DNA of 64,000 bases from Xiphophorus maculatus (taxonomy: Eukaryota > Chordata > Actinopteri > Cyprinodontiformes > Poeciliidae): contig NC_036445.1 in NCBI RefSeq assembly GCF_002775205.1, positions 30,443,453 through 30,507,452 of the forward strand, in the 5' to 3' direction. A program made the position numbers and the translations under genes. Under the pieces are notes generated by a model. That model did not search any database, was not told the DNA's origin, and was given only the letters and a program-made list of their open reading frames with translations. Below, in pieces: positions 1 to 13,534 of this stretch. How positions within the stretch are numbered: the first letter of the stretch is position 1; each line of letters starts with the position of its first letter.

Positions 1-367
1 TGCTTTGATTTATTGCCTTTCTGGAAAAAACAAATGTTCCATGAAGAAGTAGTTCTCCAACAGCTGGAAACTAATTGTGAGACAATGACAGGGGCCACCA
101 CATGAGATGGACATGGAAGATACATGATTTAGTTTTTGTAACTCTAATTTCAGATCAAAGAGGAGTTTAAACAAATAACCACAATCTATCTCGAACAAAC
201 CTTTTAGTCCAGATTAGATGGACACAAAACCAAACTCCTGGAGATATTTCAGAGGAAGCGCGGGGACGGCAGGGACCAAAATAAAACCAGTGTTGGACTC
301 AATGAATGAGGTAAAATTTCAAATAATTTTAATTCTATAATATAATAATGAGGTATTGTAGCTGAAA

Positions 368-645
368 TGACGTAATTTGACTGCACGGCGCCACGGAGAC
401 CTCGAAGAAGCGTCAAATATTAATTATGCTTTAGCTGTTGTAATTTGTTAATGTCAGTTTTATGGTTTTTGTTTGCCATAGTTTTGTATATGGCAGCACT
501 CTAAAAGCTGTCTAATAGCCGTTGGTATAAAGCAGTAGAGCTGGTGTTTGTTGTCAGTCTGTTTTGTTATTAGCAAACACCATCAGCAGAAAAGAGAAGG
601 AACAACTGGTCAAACTGCCTCAGTCACTGTGAGCGATTCATCAAG
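368..645 (+). promoter_or_regulatory. Candidate promoter and first non-coding exon of an unidentified gene
   Basis: Seen: a CRE-like TGACGTAA at 368-375, a TATAAAG box at 526-532, and a strong splice donor AAG|GTAAGT at 645/646. With the usual spacing, transcription would start near 555, giving a first exon of about 90 bases with no long reading frame. A short inverted repeat (GGTGTTTG with CAAACACC, about 543-581) lies at the inferred start. Inference: a plus-strand gene may begin here. No downstream exon can be tied to it; 16356 is the nearest plausible one, 16 kb away. The same layout could be a solo retroelement LTR, since TATA box plus donor also occurs there. Confidence 0.33.
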
Positions 646-752
646 GTAAGTAGCAACTCTCTGCATTAATTAACTGATCAGTGTTAATGGTGTGAAGAAT
701 CCTTTACAACTGGCCAACATTTTTTTCAGAATATCTGTGTATCTATGCAGAA

Positions 753-771
753 CCCCCCCCCCCCCCCCCCC
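753..771. repeat. Poly-C run (19 C)
   Basis: An uninterrupted run of 19 C. On the other strand it is a G tract that could form a quadruplex; length is likely variable and error-prone in assembly. Confidence 0.9.
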
Positions 772-930
772 AAATAATTCTAACTATTCAGAAACAGAAT
801 TGCTGTGATAGATGGCATCTTGGCCTCCTCCCTGCTGAGGGTGTGGTCCCTGCAGATGCAGGTCTTGTTGCCTTGCTGAGCTTTGGCTTCGCTGCCCTGG
901 CTGCACTTTGATAGGCTACATAAACAGAGA

Positions 931-1011
931 TACACGCACGCACACGCACACACACACACACACACACACACGCACGCACACACACACACACACGCACACA
1001 CACACACACAC

Positions 1012-1052
<41 letters not shown>

Positions 1053-1068
1053 CACACACACACACACC
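931..1068. repeat. CA microsatellite interrupted by CG units
   Basis: About 138 bases of (CA)n with regularly scattered CACG units. Reading frames through it on both strands are runs of alternating residues and are not genes. From 1069 to about 2030 I see only unique sequence without exons; 1195-1430 is less AT-rich and could be conserved non-coding sequence, which cannot be judged without alignment. Confidence 0.95.
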
Positions 1069-2035
1069 TCACAAGAGCATGCATGAACAGATGAGGCTGA
1101 ACTCTAACACAGAACCAGCTTCCAACCTGCTGCATCTTCATATAATGGTAATTCATCAGTGTGCATGCTTTACAGAGAGGGAAAAAAGTGTGTGTGAATG
1201 AGTATTCCTGCCAGGCCTGCACTAATAGTCTTAATGCTTCCTGAGGAGTTGCCCAGAGTTGCATTAGCCTCTGGATGGGCCATTGATTTGACACAAAGAG
1301 CACCAGACAAACGCACACGCAGAAACACACACTCTCCACCCATCCCGCCTCTTAAAGTTCTATATGGCCAAGGCTTCCTGTCTCACGCCCACGGGGTTAT
1401 CTCCCAATGCAATTAAGGTGCTTTAAAAGTGCATTTTCAGGAAGAAGAAGCATGAGGGTAATGAGGGAGAGTGCTAGCTGGACAGCTTCTCTGTTGAGTG
1501 GGATGGGAACCCCCCACCCCCACTCTTCAAGAGCCCTGCTAGACAATAAGATGGAAGGACACACCCCAAATAATAGAACAGCACTTGGATGAGAGGAAAT
1601 AGATGCATTACTAGAAGGGGAAATGTGTGCACGTGTGTAATATTAGAAGGGTTCAGGGGCTTATAGTGTAATAATACTTATTGGAAAATAGGTTTTACTA
1701 CCATTTTTTTGCTGCTAGAGTAAAAGCACCTACCATCACTGTCGATGTGCCAATCAATATGCAATTCTAAGCTGATTATATCATGCAGCTAATAGAATTT
1801 ATTGGGTGTAATAGCTCCATCAGATGCAGTACAGCACTTATGCCAGGCCAAAGATCATCTGTCTAGTCTCTGTGGCTTCACTTTAGCTTTAGCTTAAAGC
1901 TTTCCTCAGAAGAGGCAAGAAAAGTCTGGATTGGAACCTGGCCATAGCCCTTACTCTGTAGAGTTGGTGTTGTCTCTTTGAGCATGTGTGGGTTTTCTCT
2001 GGGTACTCCAACTTCTTCCCACGGTCCAAGAACAT

Positions 2036-2957
2036 AAACAGCTGCGTTTCCATTGGAAATCCGTTCCAAACTTTTTCAGTATTCTGCTGATGTTGACAAG
2101 ATACAATTTTACAATTGCTGTGTTTGCATTGAGTCAGAAGTGCAATTTAAATCAAGTGAATAACTTTGTTTATGCAATAAGTCATGAAAAATCATTGAGG
2201 TAACAGATGTAAACATTTACATTAGATGCATTCCTAATCCAGCTGTAATTCAGCTAGCGCTCATCATCCACCAATCAGAAGAGATCTCGGTGTCTATTCA
2301 GACGTTGGAGCGACAAGTCCTTTATATGTGGGAGCGGCGATGTACGCGGCGTTTTCAGGAAATTGTAGTTGATGATTTTACAGAAAAGCTATGGATTCAA
2401 CACGTTGGAGTGACTCAAAACTTTCTATGAACTGTGTGATGCTGTGGTGGAGCCAACTGCACATTGACAAAAGAAACAAAAACACACTGTCATGCTCCTA
2501 TTTCCTGTTATCTTCTTCATCGTTTCCGCCAGTAGTAACATCCAGTTGCAAGACGTGACAAAACGTTTCCCTTTGCTGTGAGAACGCTGGTGGAGCCGGC
2601 TTAGCTTCGCAGTGTTACTGCTGTGTACAAACTAGTGTGTCTTGTGTGATGCAAGGAGACAGTGTTTCCAACACATTTTTTACAAAATACACCAATTCTG
2701 ACACGGCTGAAAAACCACATCTTAATACAGCAAAAACGTTTCATTTTCAAAATAAACGCGTTTCCATTAAGTTAAATTCTTTTCATAATTCCAATTTGCA
2801 CAATTTTATAGTCCATGCAGACACAGCTACTGACATGTAAGCTGCTCTTTCTAAACTGCACAGAGAAAGACAAGGGATTGTTAGCTGCATTTTCACTGAC
2901 TATATAATTGCACAATAAGACATTTTGAAAATATATTCACTTAATGGAAACATGCTA
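2036..2957 (+). mobile_element. Non-autonomous DNA-transposon family, copy 1 (diverged)
   Basis: Starts with CTGCGTTTCCATT and ends with the rough inverse AATGGAAACATG. Internal blocks (GTTGGAGCGACAAG, a stretch ending in ATGGATTCAACACGTT, and a CCTGTTATCTTCTTCATC block) recur at 26245 in the same orientation and at 42275 and 46048 inverted. There is no coding capacity. Copy 3 at 42275 has the best-preserved termini. Confidence 0.55.
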
Positions 2958-3228
2958 ATTTTGGAAAAAAGTTGTGGATTTTTTGGCCACATCAATAAAA
3001 TTGGTTTATTTCAGTATGTTAAATTTAAAACAGTTTATTGTGATTCAGAGTCAGTCTCAGATTCCACCCCTCTCACATTCCAACAAGCTGGCTAACAATT
3101 TAGCGCTAAAGAACACAAGAAATGTCTCCAATCCCCATTTATTCCATCTTATGTTTTCAATCTGTTAATTGTTGGTTGTGGTGACAGCATATCACACTAC
3201 CACCGTCAGTGGTAGTGTGGTAGTGCGA

Positions 3229-3269
3229 TTTCTAATCTCTAGAATCTCTGAGATCCTAGAGATTAGAAA
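3229..3269. repeat. Perfect hairpin, 14-bp arms
   Basis: TTTCTAATCTCTAG (3229-3242) is followed after 13 bases by its exact reverse complement (3256-3269). The loop itself contains ATCTC/GAGAT, so almost the whole segment can fold. Just upstream, 3195-3220 holds another short inverted pair (CACTACCAC with GTGGTAGTG). Confidence 0.85.
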
Positions 3270-6200
3270 CTAGGATCCCACAGAGGCGGGGGTACTGGGT
3301 GCCTGTTATGAAGCCGCATGGACTCTGTGCCGTTTGCGGTCTTTTGAGATTTTCACTTCAAGCAAACCAACTCCCTGGATTTCTCCCGACATATTCCAAC
3401 ATTTCCTACACTTCTTGTCAGTGTGGCGAAGAAGAGAAATGGGTGGGCGCAAGTTTGATGAGCTAATAGTACCGTTTCAGCATGTAGAACCATGTTTTTT
3501 TTATGGCTTATCGTGTGAACAAACTTATTCACATGTAATTTTAATTGCGTTTCTTTTTTAATGAAAACACCACAATTAAGAAATTGTGTGTTTTTGACAT
3601 TAGTACATCAATCTATGTCATTTTGGTTGCTGCCATTTTGTTTTATCTTTAATATTATCTTTAAAGCAAGTAAAACCACAGAATGAACCCCAGTGGTTGC
3701 ATTTAGTAGAAACACAGCCACTCACTGTAACATCATTACACCAGTAACACCAGTGATGTTCTGAGGGAAGGTTTGCAGGAATGCTGCAGGGATCGGGTTG
3801 TTGAAGCTTTGGGTCTTGGGCTCACATCTGAAAACACAGCAGAGAGCTACGAGTACACAGACAGAACGGACTGAGAGAAAATCTCCTAATGCACTGGGAA
3901 AAGAATATGAAGTCTCAGTTTTAAGCATGGTCATTAAAGGACTGTCTTCCTGTGTTTTTCTGTGAGCAATTTCCTATTTAAGAAGGAAAGACACATCAGG
4001 GTTAACAGGCTAATTACTGCAGCTGCTGCAGCTCTGTTACTGCATGTTATGCAATATGTGGGAGGATTCAGACAATTAGGTTTCAGCATCTGACACTGAC
4101 GGAGCGTGGCTGCCTGTCTGCCTCCCTGCTGGTCTAAGCAGACACCCAGTCCAGTGCTGAAAGCGCTCCAGGTTGGGGCTGGGTTGGAGGTCTTTCTGAG
4201 CAACCAAATCAGCCGTTTGTCTCTGCAAGCAATTTCAGCCTCAATAAACCTTTTGGACAAAAAAGCAATCAAAACTTGATAGCTAGCTATACTGGCAGAT
4301 ATTTAAAGCTTCAAACAAAAAGGGGGATATGTGGAAAATGAAGTGAGACATAAGAACAATGTAGACTGGTCAGTCTCTACAAACACTGAAAAAACATCTG
4401 TTCTCATTCAAATACGTGAGAGTAGTATTTTATTTTATTTTTTAAATTATAGGTCAATTTGTATTTGGTCACAATTTTCTTAGATTTTAGAGAAAATGTA
4501 TAAAAAAATTCTCTAAAATTTGGCTTTACAGAAAATGATTTTGCAACAGAATCTTGTGACCCAACTAGCATCAGCACCTTCTAGTAAATCAGTGAAAACA
4601 GCCCCAAGTGTTCCCTTCAAAAACCACGGGGAACTTCAAAGACAAAATGTACAGAGACCACACTTCAGACCTGACAAGACCCTGACTTTTATGCGCTTTT
4701 ATTCGGAGGACAGACAGCAGTTATATCACGCTTGAGAGAATGACAGTTACTGATTTTGGGACAGCAGGTGGTATGGATTGTAAAGTGTTTTAGGCTAGCT
4801 TACCATTAGATTCATTGGTGCGCATTCGACCTCATATTCATGTAAAACACAGTGGAAGCAACGATGCTTGAAGTATTTCACTCTGTGTGATGAGAAATAA
4901 AATGAAAATATTAGATATTTTTCTTATTTTCAAATATTTTGAGCTGTACCATTACAAACTAAAGTTTGGGCAAACACTTGTAAAAAAATCACCATGCAAA
5001 AAAATTGATAACAACTGTTAACATAGTTACTGAAACAAACGAAGGGCTTATTAGGTATTTGTATTGCTCAAAACAATAACATGCTCAAAACATGTTCAAA
5101 ATTTGATCAAATGAGGTTAAAGGAAGTTGTGTCATAAAACTTTTTAAAAAATTAATAAATCTAGCAAATTTTAAAACGAGACAAGTTCAGTTTCAGTCGC
5201 TCATTTGGTGAATTTCTGTGCCAGTATAGTAAAAACCTGTGAATATATAAAACGTAATAATTCCTACAGGTGTGAGTTGTACATTTATAGGCATTGATGT
5301 TTTCTTGTCATTAACTGAACAGCCCTATTAATCATGCTTCTCATTACAGGAACCTTTGCTGAGTGTTTTGTGTTCTCTTTTGCTTTGGCAAATGACCAAA
5401 GTTTAAATGCAAGTGTAATCAAAGACAGAAAGAAGGCAGACATTGCTCATGTCCCCAAGCAAGTAAAACCACAAAAGGAAAATGAGTTAGCAGATGAGGA
5501 AGGAGGACATATGCTCCAGCAGATGAGGAGGAGGTGGTGCAGGTTACACACTATTAGCTAATAAAGTAGGAGTACTCTGCTCTTCCAGCCAGCATCTGGT
5601 CCTGCTCTGCTGCTCTCAGTGAAACAGCAACTGCAATCAATAGCCTCATAATTTTACCCAAATAGCTGCCCTAGCTGCTGTGAAATGGCGACAAATCACG
5701 AGCGCAGCCGTGGCAACATAACTGCCTGGGCTTGCTCCGCCCCTCCACTTTGACAGGGAGCCAAATGTTACATTTATCTCCCTTCAGATTGCTTTATGCA
5801 AACTGAATAGGATTAGTGAGAAACGGCAAAGATTTGTGTGGAAGCACGGGGAAGAAAAAGGGGGCAATGCGGCTCTTTTTCACGGGAGTTATACAGACAC
5901 TGGAGGTGATGAGGTGTTTTTTTTTTTTTTTAACCAGTTGGCTTAGAAGCAAGCCCTGCGCTGTTAGGGCTTTGTTTCAGGCCCAAGCAGCTGTCTGGGG
6001 GGAAGCAGCAACATGGGAGCATTTCCTCCACTCACACTGGAGACTCACAGTTAATCTAAGCACTTTGTGCATTAAAATGAAAGCAGAGTAAGAAAGGAGC
6101 GTATCAGTTTGCTCAAACTCAGCCGTCCAGAGCAACTAACCTGCAACATGTATCCTTGTTGCCACAAACTTACATTCCCTCATCAGCAGTTATTCAAGTG

Positions 6201-6290
6201 GAACTAAATGAACAGCATCGCCCCCAGATAATTTCTGGAAAACTCCACCAAAGTGGGAGGGGCAAAGAGACACTGAGGGGCGTGGCCAGG
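3270..6290. other. Intergenic, no gene recognised
   Basis: AT-rich unique sequence. The open frames here (for example 4520-4735 and 5334-5561) resemble nothing I recognise and have no splice or promoter context. The less AT-rich 5580-6090 block lacks obvious repeats and could be conserved non-coding DNA, but nothing in it proves this. Confidence 0.5.
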
Positions 6291-6295
6291 TGAGT

Positions 6296-7250
6296 CAAGT
6301 TTATTTGTGTGGCACATTCCGTAATAAGGCAGTACAAAATGCTTTTCATCATAGAAACATTTTAAAAGGTCATTAAAACATCAGTTACCAATTGCAAAGC
6401 TAGCATTATACTTGGTCACCATCAAAATCATCAATACACGTCATATGTTGATCAGTGTTCCATTTATTATGGTTCAGCTCTACCCAGGTGGGCTTAAGCC
6501 TTCATTCAAATGAACTCAGTGTTTGGGCTGTTTTGCAGTTTTCTGGAAGTTTGTTCCAGATTTGTGGTGCATAGAAGCTGAATACGGCTTCTCCATGTTT
6601 GGTTCTGCTGTTGTTGTATCAGGTTGATACAACAACAGCAGATCTTTGATGTATTGTGGTGCTAAACCTTTCAGTGGTTTACAAACTAACAACAGTATTT
6701 TAAAGTCTATTCTCTGAGCTCCAGGGAGCCAGTTTATTGACTTTAGAAGAAAAAAAGTTAATTTGGGGTTCAGTTACTCTTCCAGCTCTGTAGAGGCCTG
6801 CTAATGAGTCATTCATTAAGTTCAGGTGTTTTGGAAAAGAGATGCATCTAAAAGCAACAGGACAGTAGCTGGTTTTAGACATCTGGTTGTGAGCCTTGAA
6901 GTGCCAAGGTTTGGCTGCTCTCATAGGAATGATTAGCCCGTCTTAACAGCACTGAGATCACATTAGGAGCTGTTACAGAGACCATAACATGGAACAGCAG
7001 CAGTCCAATATGTTGGCAGTAGCTCTGCTGCTTTATGGAGGGCAGGAAGTGATGCTCTGAGGCTCATTATTCAACATAAACCTGATCTACTGACAGGTCA
7101 TGGCATTAGAGAATGGATGGAACACACACCAATGGAGACTTAGGAACGTCGACATTCAACAAGAATTCTAAGATGCAGCCTGGTTTCAAAGCAAGTTTTG
7201 TGGTTTGCATCAGTTTGCCTTGCTGGCCACTCTTTACTCTCTCATATCCA
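6296..7250. repeat. Old interspersed repeat, LINE-like
   Basis: Begins CAAGTTTATTTGTGTGGCAC and continues with phrases such as TTTCTGGAAGTTTGTTCCAG, CTTCTCCATGTTTGGTTCTG and ATTTTAAAGTCTATTCTCTG. I recognise these from a family dispersed in many spiny-rayed fish genomes and usually filed near LINE elements. It carries no intact reading frame. The class is from memory and should be confirmed with a repeat library. An 18-bp-arm hairpin interrupts it at 6604. Confidence 0.5.
6604..6642. repeat. Perfect hairpin, 18-bp arms, 3-nt loop
   Basis: TCTGCTGTTGTTGTATCA (6604-6621), loop GGT, then the exact reverse complement (6625-6642). It lies inside the older interspersed repeat and looks like a secondary inverted duplication. 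Confidence 0.9.
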
Positions 7251-10200
7251 GTTCATCCTTAACTAGAACTACCTAATTCAGAAAAGTTCAATAAATTAAT
7301 TCTTGTTCATCGTTCACCACCTAAACATTCTGGACTAAGTTCCATGCTCCAACTATGAGATAGTTTTGCTTCATTTATCACATTTAATCTGAAATAGAGT
7401 TTTAAAATATGCAGTTTTCTTGTAATGGTAAGATGTTTCTCCATTGTTAGCACATTGAGCAGCGTGTACACAAGGTTGATTGACAAGTTTTTTCATCCAT
7501 AATTTTTGCCGAGATCCTGGATATCACTTTGACCTGAGCAACTGAGGTCAACGCAGAAGAGTTTGATTTTAAGAGCCTTGGGCTGGAATAGATAGTACTT
7601 TAAAATGATTTACTCGTCTTTCTTACATATGTTTGATCAATGTGTCTCATTGACGAGTCTCAAAAAAACATGTGCAAGGTTGTTTTGTCCAGTGTGCCAT
7701 TGACTGCTGGAGATGGGCACTTCTATCACTCCTCTTACGACCTAGAAAAGACACGGAGGGAGAAAATATCTTTATTTCTAATCTAAATATTATTTTCAAT
7801 CATCCACATATTTGTTTATTTTCAACCTAGCCTTAATGTTAGCCACTTTAGCACATCTTTGAGATTGGACATGTAGCTCAGCCTGCTCTGTCAAACCCAC
7901 AACACAACCCTGCCGTGTTAAATTAGCCCAGATGTGGGTCGGTTCAGGAGTCGTTTCCTGCTTCACAGAGCCGAGAAGTCAGATTCAAACTCGTCCAACA
8001 GCTATAATGAGTGTGAATCCTTACAGCTACCATCAGATGAAACCCAACACCAGGGGAAATACCTCCATAAATCTATGTGCATGGCTGCTTTAATATGATA
8101 TATAGAACAGAATTAAACAAGAGAAAGTAATTCTCAGCTGAATACAGTGCATTCTGCTTTCCAAACAGTACATGAGCAACATTGTAATTTCAGGGTATCA
8201 GTGGTTTGAAATACAGCGTTTATATTAAATATAAATAACAGGAGTCAGTCTTTCAGTGCTCTCTGACTGATTTCCTTACATTTTTACTTTCTCCTTGTGA
8301 ATTTCCAGATTTTTCATTCAGTGCACACAGTCCTTCACAGTGGGGTAATTTGCAACCCTGCACGATGCCAGCCTTGATTGATTGTTTCCATGGTGTTTCT
8401 CGATGCACATTCAGGCATAAAACAGCAGAATGCTAAATACTTAGAATTTCTGCTGCAACCATTATATCACTGGTGTTAAAGAGGACTCACTCTGTCATGA
8501 TAGCACATGGCTGACATTAGGAGGACTTCAGAGTCCAGGAGTTCGTATGGAAATCATGAGATAATAGGTAATGAAACCTTTCATTACCAATCAGATATTT
8601 GATTGTATTAATTATATAGGCATATCAAGAAAGAGGATCTAGAATAATTCACGAGTAGATCTTTTAGCACATGGACCTATTGATTAAATGAATAGCATCC
8701 GGAGCAAATACTTCACACAATTAAGTGGAATAGAACAAAGTCTTTTGATTTAAATTGACCTTGCCCCTGTGTCCAAGAAAACTCTTTTCAATCCAAGGAG
8801 ATTTGTAATTATTAACTTCATCAGTCTGTCTAAGCCCAATCACATCATAGTTCCTCGATGATCCAGTAAGATGTTGAGTCTGTGTGTCTACTTTCAGAAC
8901 CAGCAGCTGGGAACAAAGTGGAAAACCATGTAGATTTTAACACCGTATTCACCTGCAAAAGATACAACTTGACTTGACTTTGGTTAAGGTTTTGCTAACA
9001 ATTAATAGTGTAGAGAATTTTTGGGTGCAGTGAGGTTTCAGTGTTGGCTTTACTTTAGTAAATTAAGTGGATATAATTTACTTTTCAGGTTGTTACAATT
9101 AGCATTTCATTTAAATAAATTGAGGGTCTTTTTCAAATATTAAGTTAGCTAATTTGAAGTAAATCCCGCATTTACCTTGGCAAAGAATCCCACAATGCAT
9201 TGTGCCACCACCAGCAGCAAGAAATAACTTAGTTTGTCACAAAGATGTTTGTGATGTTTGAGTTGAAGAGGTGAAGTGAACGGTAGCACTGCTGAGCTTG
9301 CTAGTCATTTTTCGGTATGTACATTTGGAATGATGTTTTGCTTTCCTTAAATGCTTTGACTGGGTGTTGGTTCCTTGCAGAAATCATAGTCATTCTATTT
9401 ATGTATTTTCCAGTTTAATAGCCACATCTGTTGACTTTGTAGGGACAGCACCATGAGTAAGTTTTACGTTCATTTTCATGACCGCTCCTTTCTGACTGAG
9501 GGCATGGTGTTATGTATGCTTCTTTCACTGAAGTAAGCAAATAAAATATAGTTTTTAAAATTGTTTAATATTTAAAGGTAGGAGTAACATGCTCCACCAG
9601 ACCCCAGAAAGCACAACCACCTCAAATTATTTAGACAGAAGTCACCCTAAATTGATGTGTTGAAGTTTTAAAACTTTGTAATCTGGTTTGTGATTAAAGA
9701 GACATTAATCAGCTGATTCTATATTTATTCAGGAACATCAGTGCAGGGGGTCCAGGTCCAGAAACGGCCAGTCAGGCTGGAAGAGAGGGACCGGAGCTCT
9801 CTTTCTGCTTTCCATGGTTCTGGAGTTAATTACATAAATATTATTTAATAAATAATCAATAAATAACTATTAATAGATGCTGTAGTAGAATAGGCTTACT
9901 ATGAAACCGCAAATACGTTATTAGCCATTAACAAAACGACTCAATTATTTTTATAGCTTTTTAAAATGTGACCAGTGACTGGACTTTCTTTTTTATATAA
10001 TTATTTTAATATTAATATTATTCTATTGCAGCAAAGCCACTTGAAAAATGCTGAAGGGTTTTATCAAAAAAAGAGTTGATTCAACTTGATTAATACATTC
10101 AATTATATCCTTTTAGATTTATTTCAGAATTACTGCTGTACTTGAATGTCTCATGATATTATCGCCTTTGGTGTAAATCATGGTGAAAGAGCCCACACTA

Positions 10201-12170
10201 TAAAAAAGAACACTACAACTCTACTCAATAAAATCAAGTAAACACAATACAACCAGTATTATTAATCATATTTTACTATGCTTGGATTTGAATTTATATA
10301 TTTTACAGTGACTAATGTAAATATATTCAAATAGAAAATATAAAGTAATTAATTATAATTTAAACAAAATACTTAATTTGGAAAAAATAAATGTGCGTAA
10401 ATTAATCATAAAATTGATTTAATTCAATGTTATCGGATCGATATAAAGTAGTCAGTCAACTGATTAAAGTTTGTTAATTATGCTCATTTAAATCTCTATA
10501 CTTTTATTTCTGATCATCATATATTCAAGCATTTAAAAACTGGTCACTTTAAAAACGATCTTTTCCAAATGCAAGTCGCATACAGCTAAATGACCTCTGG
10601 AAAACTGGACAATCATCCTCTAAAGTTCCTAACATTTGAAAACATTTCATGAAATCCCTAATTACTGCAGGGTTATATAGAATTATCCACTAATAAGCAC
10701 CATATTAAAGTAAAACCAAAGTGATGGCTTAAAAATGCAAAAATAGGTCTGATTAATAATGTCAAATATAAACTAATACATGAAAATTCCACAGGCAAAC
10801 AAAAAGAAATTTGAAGTGAACTTTGCACTTTGAATCTTCAGTAATGTAAAATAAAACAGTTGATTTTTGAGTTTTCTATCCCAGACAGCCAAACCTTTAA
10901 CATGCACAGTAAAACAAGTCGGAAAAATTCTAATTATCAGTATGGAAACCGCCAGGAGGAAGAAAAAATGTTTAAATGAAGAAATAAAGGTGAAATTCCA
11001 CAGTTCTGCAGGCAATTGCTGCACATTGTGACAGTTTGACAGTTTGACAAGATATGTCTATTAAAATGTAGTGCGCAGTAAGTTGCATTGACTTATGCTG
11101 CTTCATGGTACACATGATTACAAAATTAGTGTACTTGGAGACACAGAGAGAGAGAGAAAAGGGAAAGATCTAAACCAAGAGAGGAGGCTGATTCACCAGC
11201 AGGTAAGGAGAGAAACCAGATGGCAAGTGGACAGCAGGAGGCTGGAGTCTGTCATGGTAATGCCAAAGTTCTATTGGCAGTCTGAGCAGAGAAGTTTGCA
11301 AACTCACCGCTGCATTCAAGTCATGTCACTTTTACATCAATGAGCAGTGTGATGTCAGGATAAAACTGCAGATTCTGCCCAAGGCACTGACTTGCAATAA
11401 GCACTGAAAAATGTTCACTTAGTTCACTTTAAATGAACTTAGCTGATTTTTCACTCTTTGCTTTGTGACACTGGTCACAGGTGACAGTCCAGAACTGAAG
11501 GGTTTTGGGGAATCCTGAGTTATCTTTGTGGTTATGTTGTTATAGGTGAAGGATAATGGAGGACAAACTGACCACTTATCTGCACTTTTTTCTTCTACTG
11601 CTCTCAAATTTGCATTATTTGCTGTTGTGTCAGTTGTTAATTTTATGTTGTTTTTTTTATCAGTGTCAAAAATTTTTCACAATGACATACTGCTGCTTTT
11701 ATTCTGTTTAATGAATTGTGTCATTAACCTGTTTCGGTTTTATGAGCTGCAGGGTCGACGGATGGCTACAAAAGCTCTCTAAAATGTGAAGAGCTCCCTG
11801 AAGAGCCACATTCAGCTCTTTGTTCTGTGGGCAGATAGTGAGCGGCTGTGTATTATGTCAGGTATGTGAATGTGCACACTGTTGTCTATGTACATCTGTG
11901 CCCAGCTGTATAGCACGTGTATGCGTCCTGCCTTTGTTTCTCAGAGGGTGAGCTACTCCCTGATCCTTTCCACATAGCAGCCTCTGGACAGCCTGCTGTG
12001 GACTTGACATGTTTTATTCTGCGTGATGCATGGCCATATGTTCATGTATCCATCCAGGTGTGAAGGCTCTGTACAACAGAGCGATATGAATGTGAGAGCA
12101 AGCACATGCTCTGCCAGCTTCCAGATTTAATAGAGGATGTTTGTCTGGTTCCTTAAATAACATGGCTGCC
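7250..12170. other. Intergenic, no gene recognised
   Basis: About 4.9 kb of AT-rich sequence. No multi-exon pattern or known domain was found on either strand. Parts without repeat character (8280-8520 and 11750-12100) might be conserved non-coding elements; I cannot test this here. Confidence 0.5.
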
Positions 12171-12177
12171 AGATTTG

Positions 12178-12214
12178 CACACACACATGCGCGCACGCCC
12201 ACACACACACAAAA
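12178..12214. repeat. Short CA microsatellite
   Basis: Imperfect (CA)n with CG interruptions. The sequence from here to 13080 is AT-rich and shows no gene. Confidence 0.85.
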
Positions 12215-13086
12215 CACAGTACAATTAGCATTTTTTTGTAAAATGTGCATTTAATTGTAAATTTTTTTCTACAACTAAATGTATAGACAGTATATAATTA
12301 GTTATAATTGCTTCCTTTTTGATATTACAGTTTGCTCCAATTGTGGGGTTTCACATTAACTGTCACAATGTCTTTTTATTTGCACTGACAACTCTCAGAC
12401 ACATTTTGTTTTTTGCAGCACTGCAGCAGAAAACAGGATGTTGAAGAAATGTACAAAACCCTGGATTTGTTTAATTGTTTAACTTAAATTAATGGACACT
12501 GAACAAACTGATTTATGGTAAAAAATAAAAATAAAAAAAATAATTAAAAATACAAAAAAAAAAGAATAAAAGTAATTAGTTCATGTTAAGAAAATGATTT
12601 TATGCTGTGCATTTATCTGGATCCAGAAGTCCTAAACTGTCTCCTAATGAGTCACTTCAACATCCCAAAACTAAATCACAACAACCAATGAAGACAGTGT
12701 TTAGGATGTTTCAATGTGTTTGTTATTTTGTGCACAGCATTATCTAGTACATGTACCCATTTTTGCTATTATTATTGTCACACAGATTTGCATGGATGAG
12801 GCCATTAGTGGATTCCATCTCTGTTATGAATACATAAGCAAGCCACACTTTCATCTCTCCTACAAGGTTAATGGGATAGAAAGCATATGAAGAATAAACA
12901 GAGAAATTCAGTGCCACGGTGATGACCTGACTGATGAGCTGCTTGTCAGCCACATGTAGCTTTTAAAGTCAAGCAGGTGTGTTAGAACATTGCTTACCTG
13001 GACTTTATCGTATTTACCAGTGTGCAGTTTAAAAGGCTCATTTTAATGAAATGGGACAAAACTGAAACATTTTTTCACTGATATTT

Positions 13087-13251
13087 TTGGGCATTAGTGG
13101 CCTTTATTCAACAGTAACCTGTGAGGAAACGGGCTGGAGAGAGAAGTGGTCGACATGTAACAAATCGGCTGAAACTGGGAATTGAACCCTGGACAACCAT
13201 GTTGAGGACTGCAGCATCTACCCACTGATCCATCCATACCCCACCTTTTCA
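13087..13251 (-). mobile_element. tRNA-derived SINE, copy 1
   Basis: Read on the minus strand it has an A-box-like TGGATCAGTGGG, then a good pol III B box GGGTTCAATTCCC about 45 bases later, and ends in GAATAAAGGCCACTAATGCC. The same tail occurs in the minus-strand copies at 28465 and 38425. This order (tRNA-like head, unrelated body, shared tail) is that of a tRNA SINE. Confidence 0.65.
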
Positions 13252-13352
13252 GTGATATATTAAGGTAAAAATGTAAGATTTCTCTACTACATGCAGCTCA
13301 GGTAACATAGTTCACCCCTCTACAGTCATATAAATCGCAATTTACTTCCAAT

Positions 13353-13480
13353 AAATTAGAATGTACATCCCAAATAGTCGTGTTTATCAGAATAAAAGTA
13401 CCTTTTGAAAATAACCTTTAAGCAGATACTTGGCATACTTTTCATCAAGTTCATATGTATATCTTTCTGTCTTCACAAGA
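13353..13480 (+). repeat. Interspersed repeat shared with the THAP intron
   Basis: AATAAATTAGAAT at 13353 and AAAAGTACCTTTTGAAAATA further on recur, in the same order and orientation, at 57520-57640 inside the THAP gene. The class is unknown. Confidence 0.5.
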
Positions 13481-13534
13481 ACTTAATATTGACCCCTAAT
13501 CATCTAATCATTTCATCCATTTCTATAGCTCAAT

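Noticed and set aside
780-1339. Open frames of 67-183 codons on both strands over the CA repeat
   Set aside because: They are alternating Cys/Val or His/Thr runs produced by the microsatellite.
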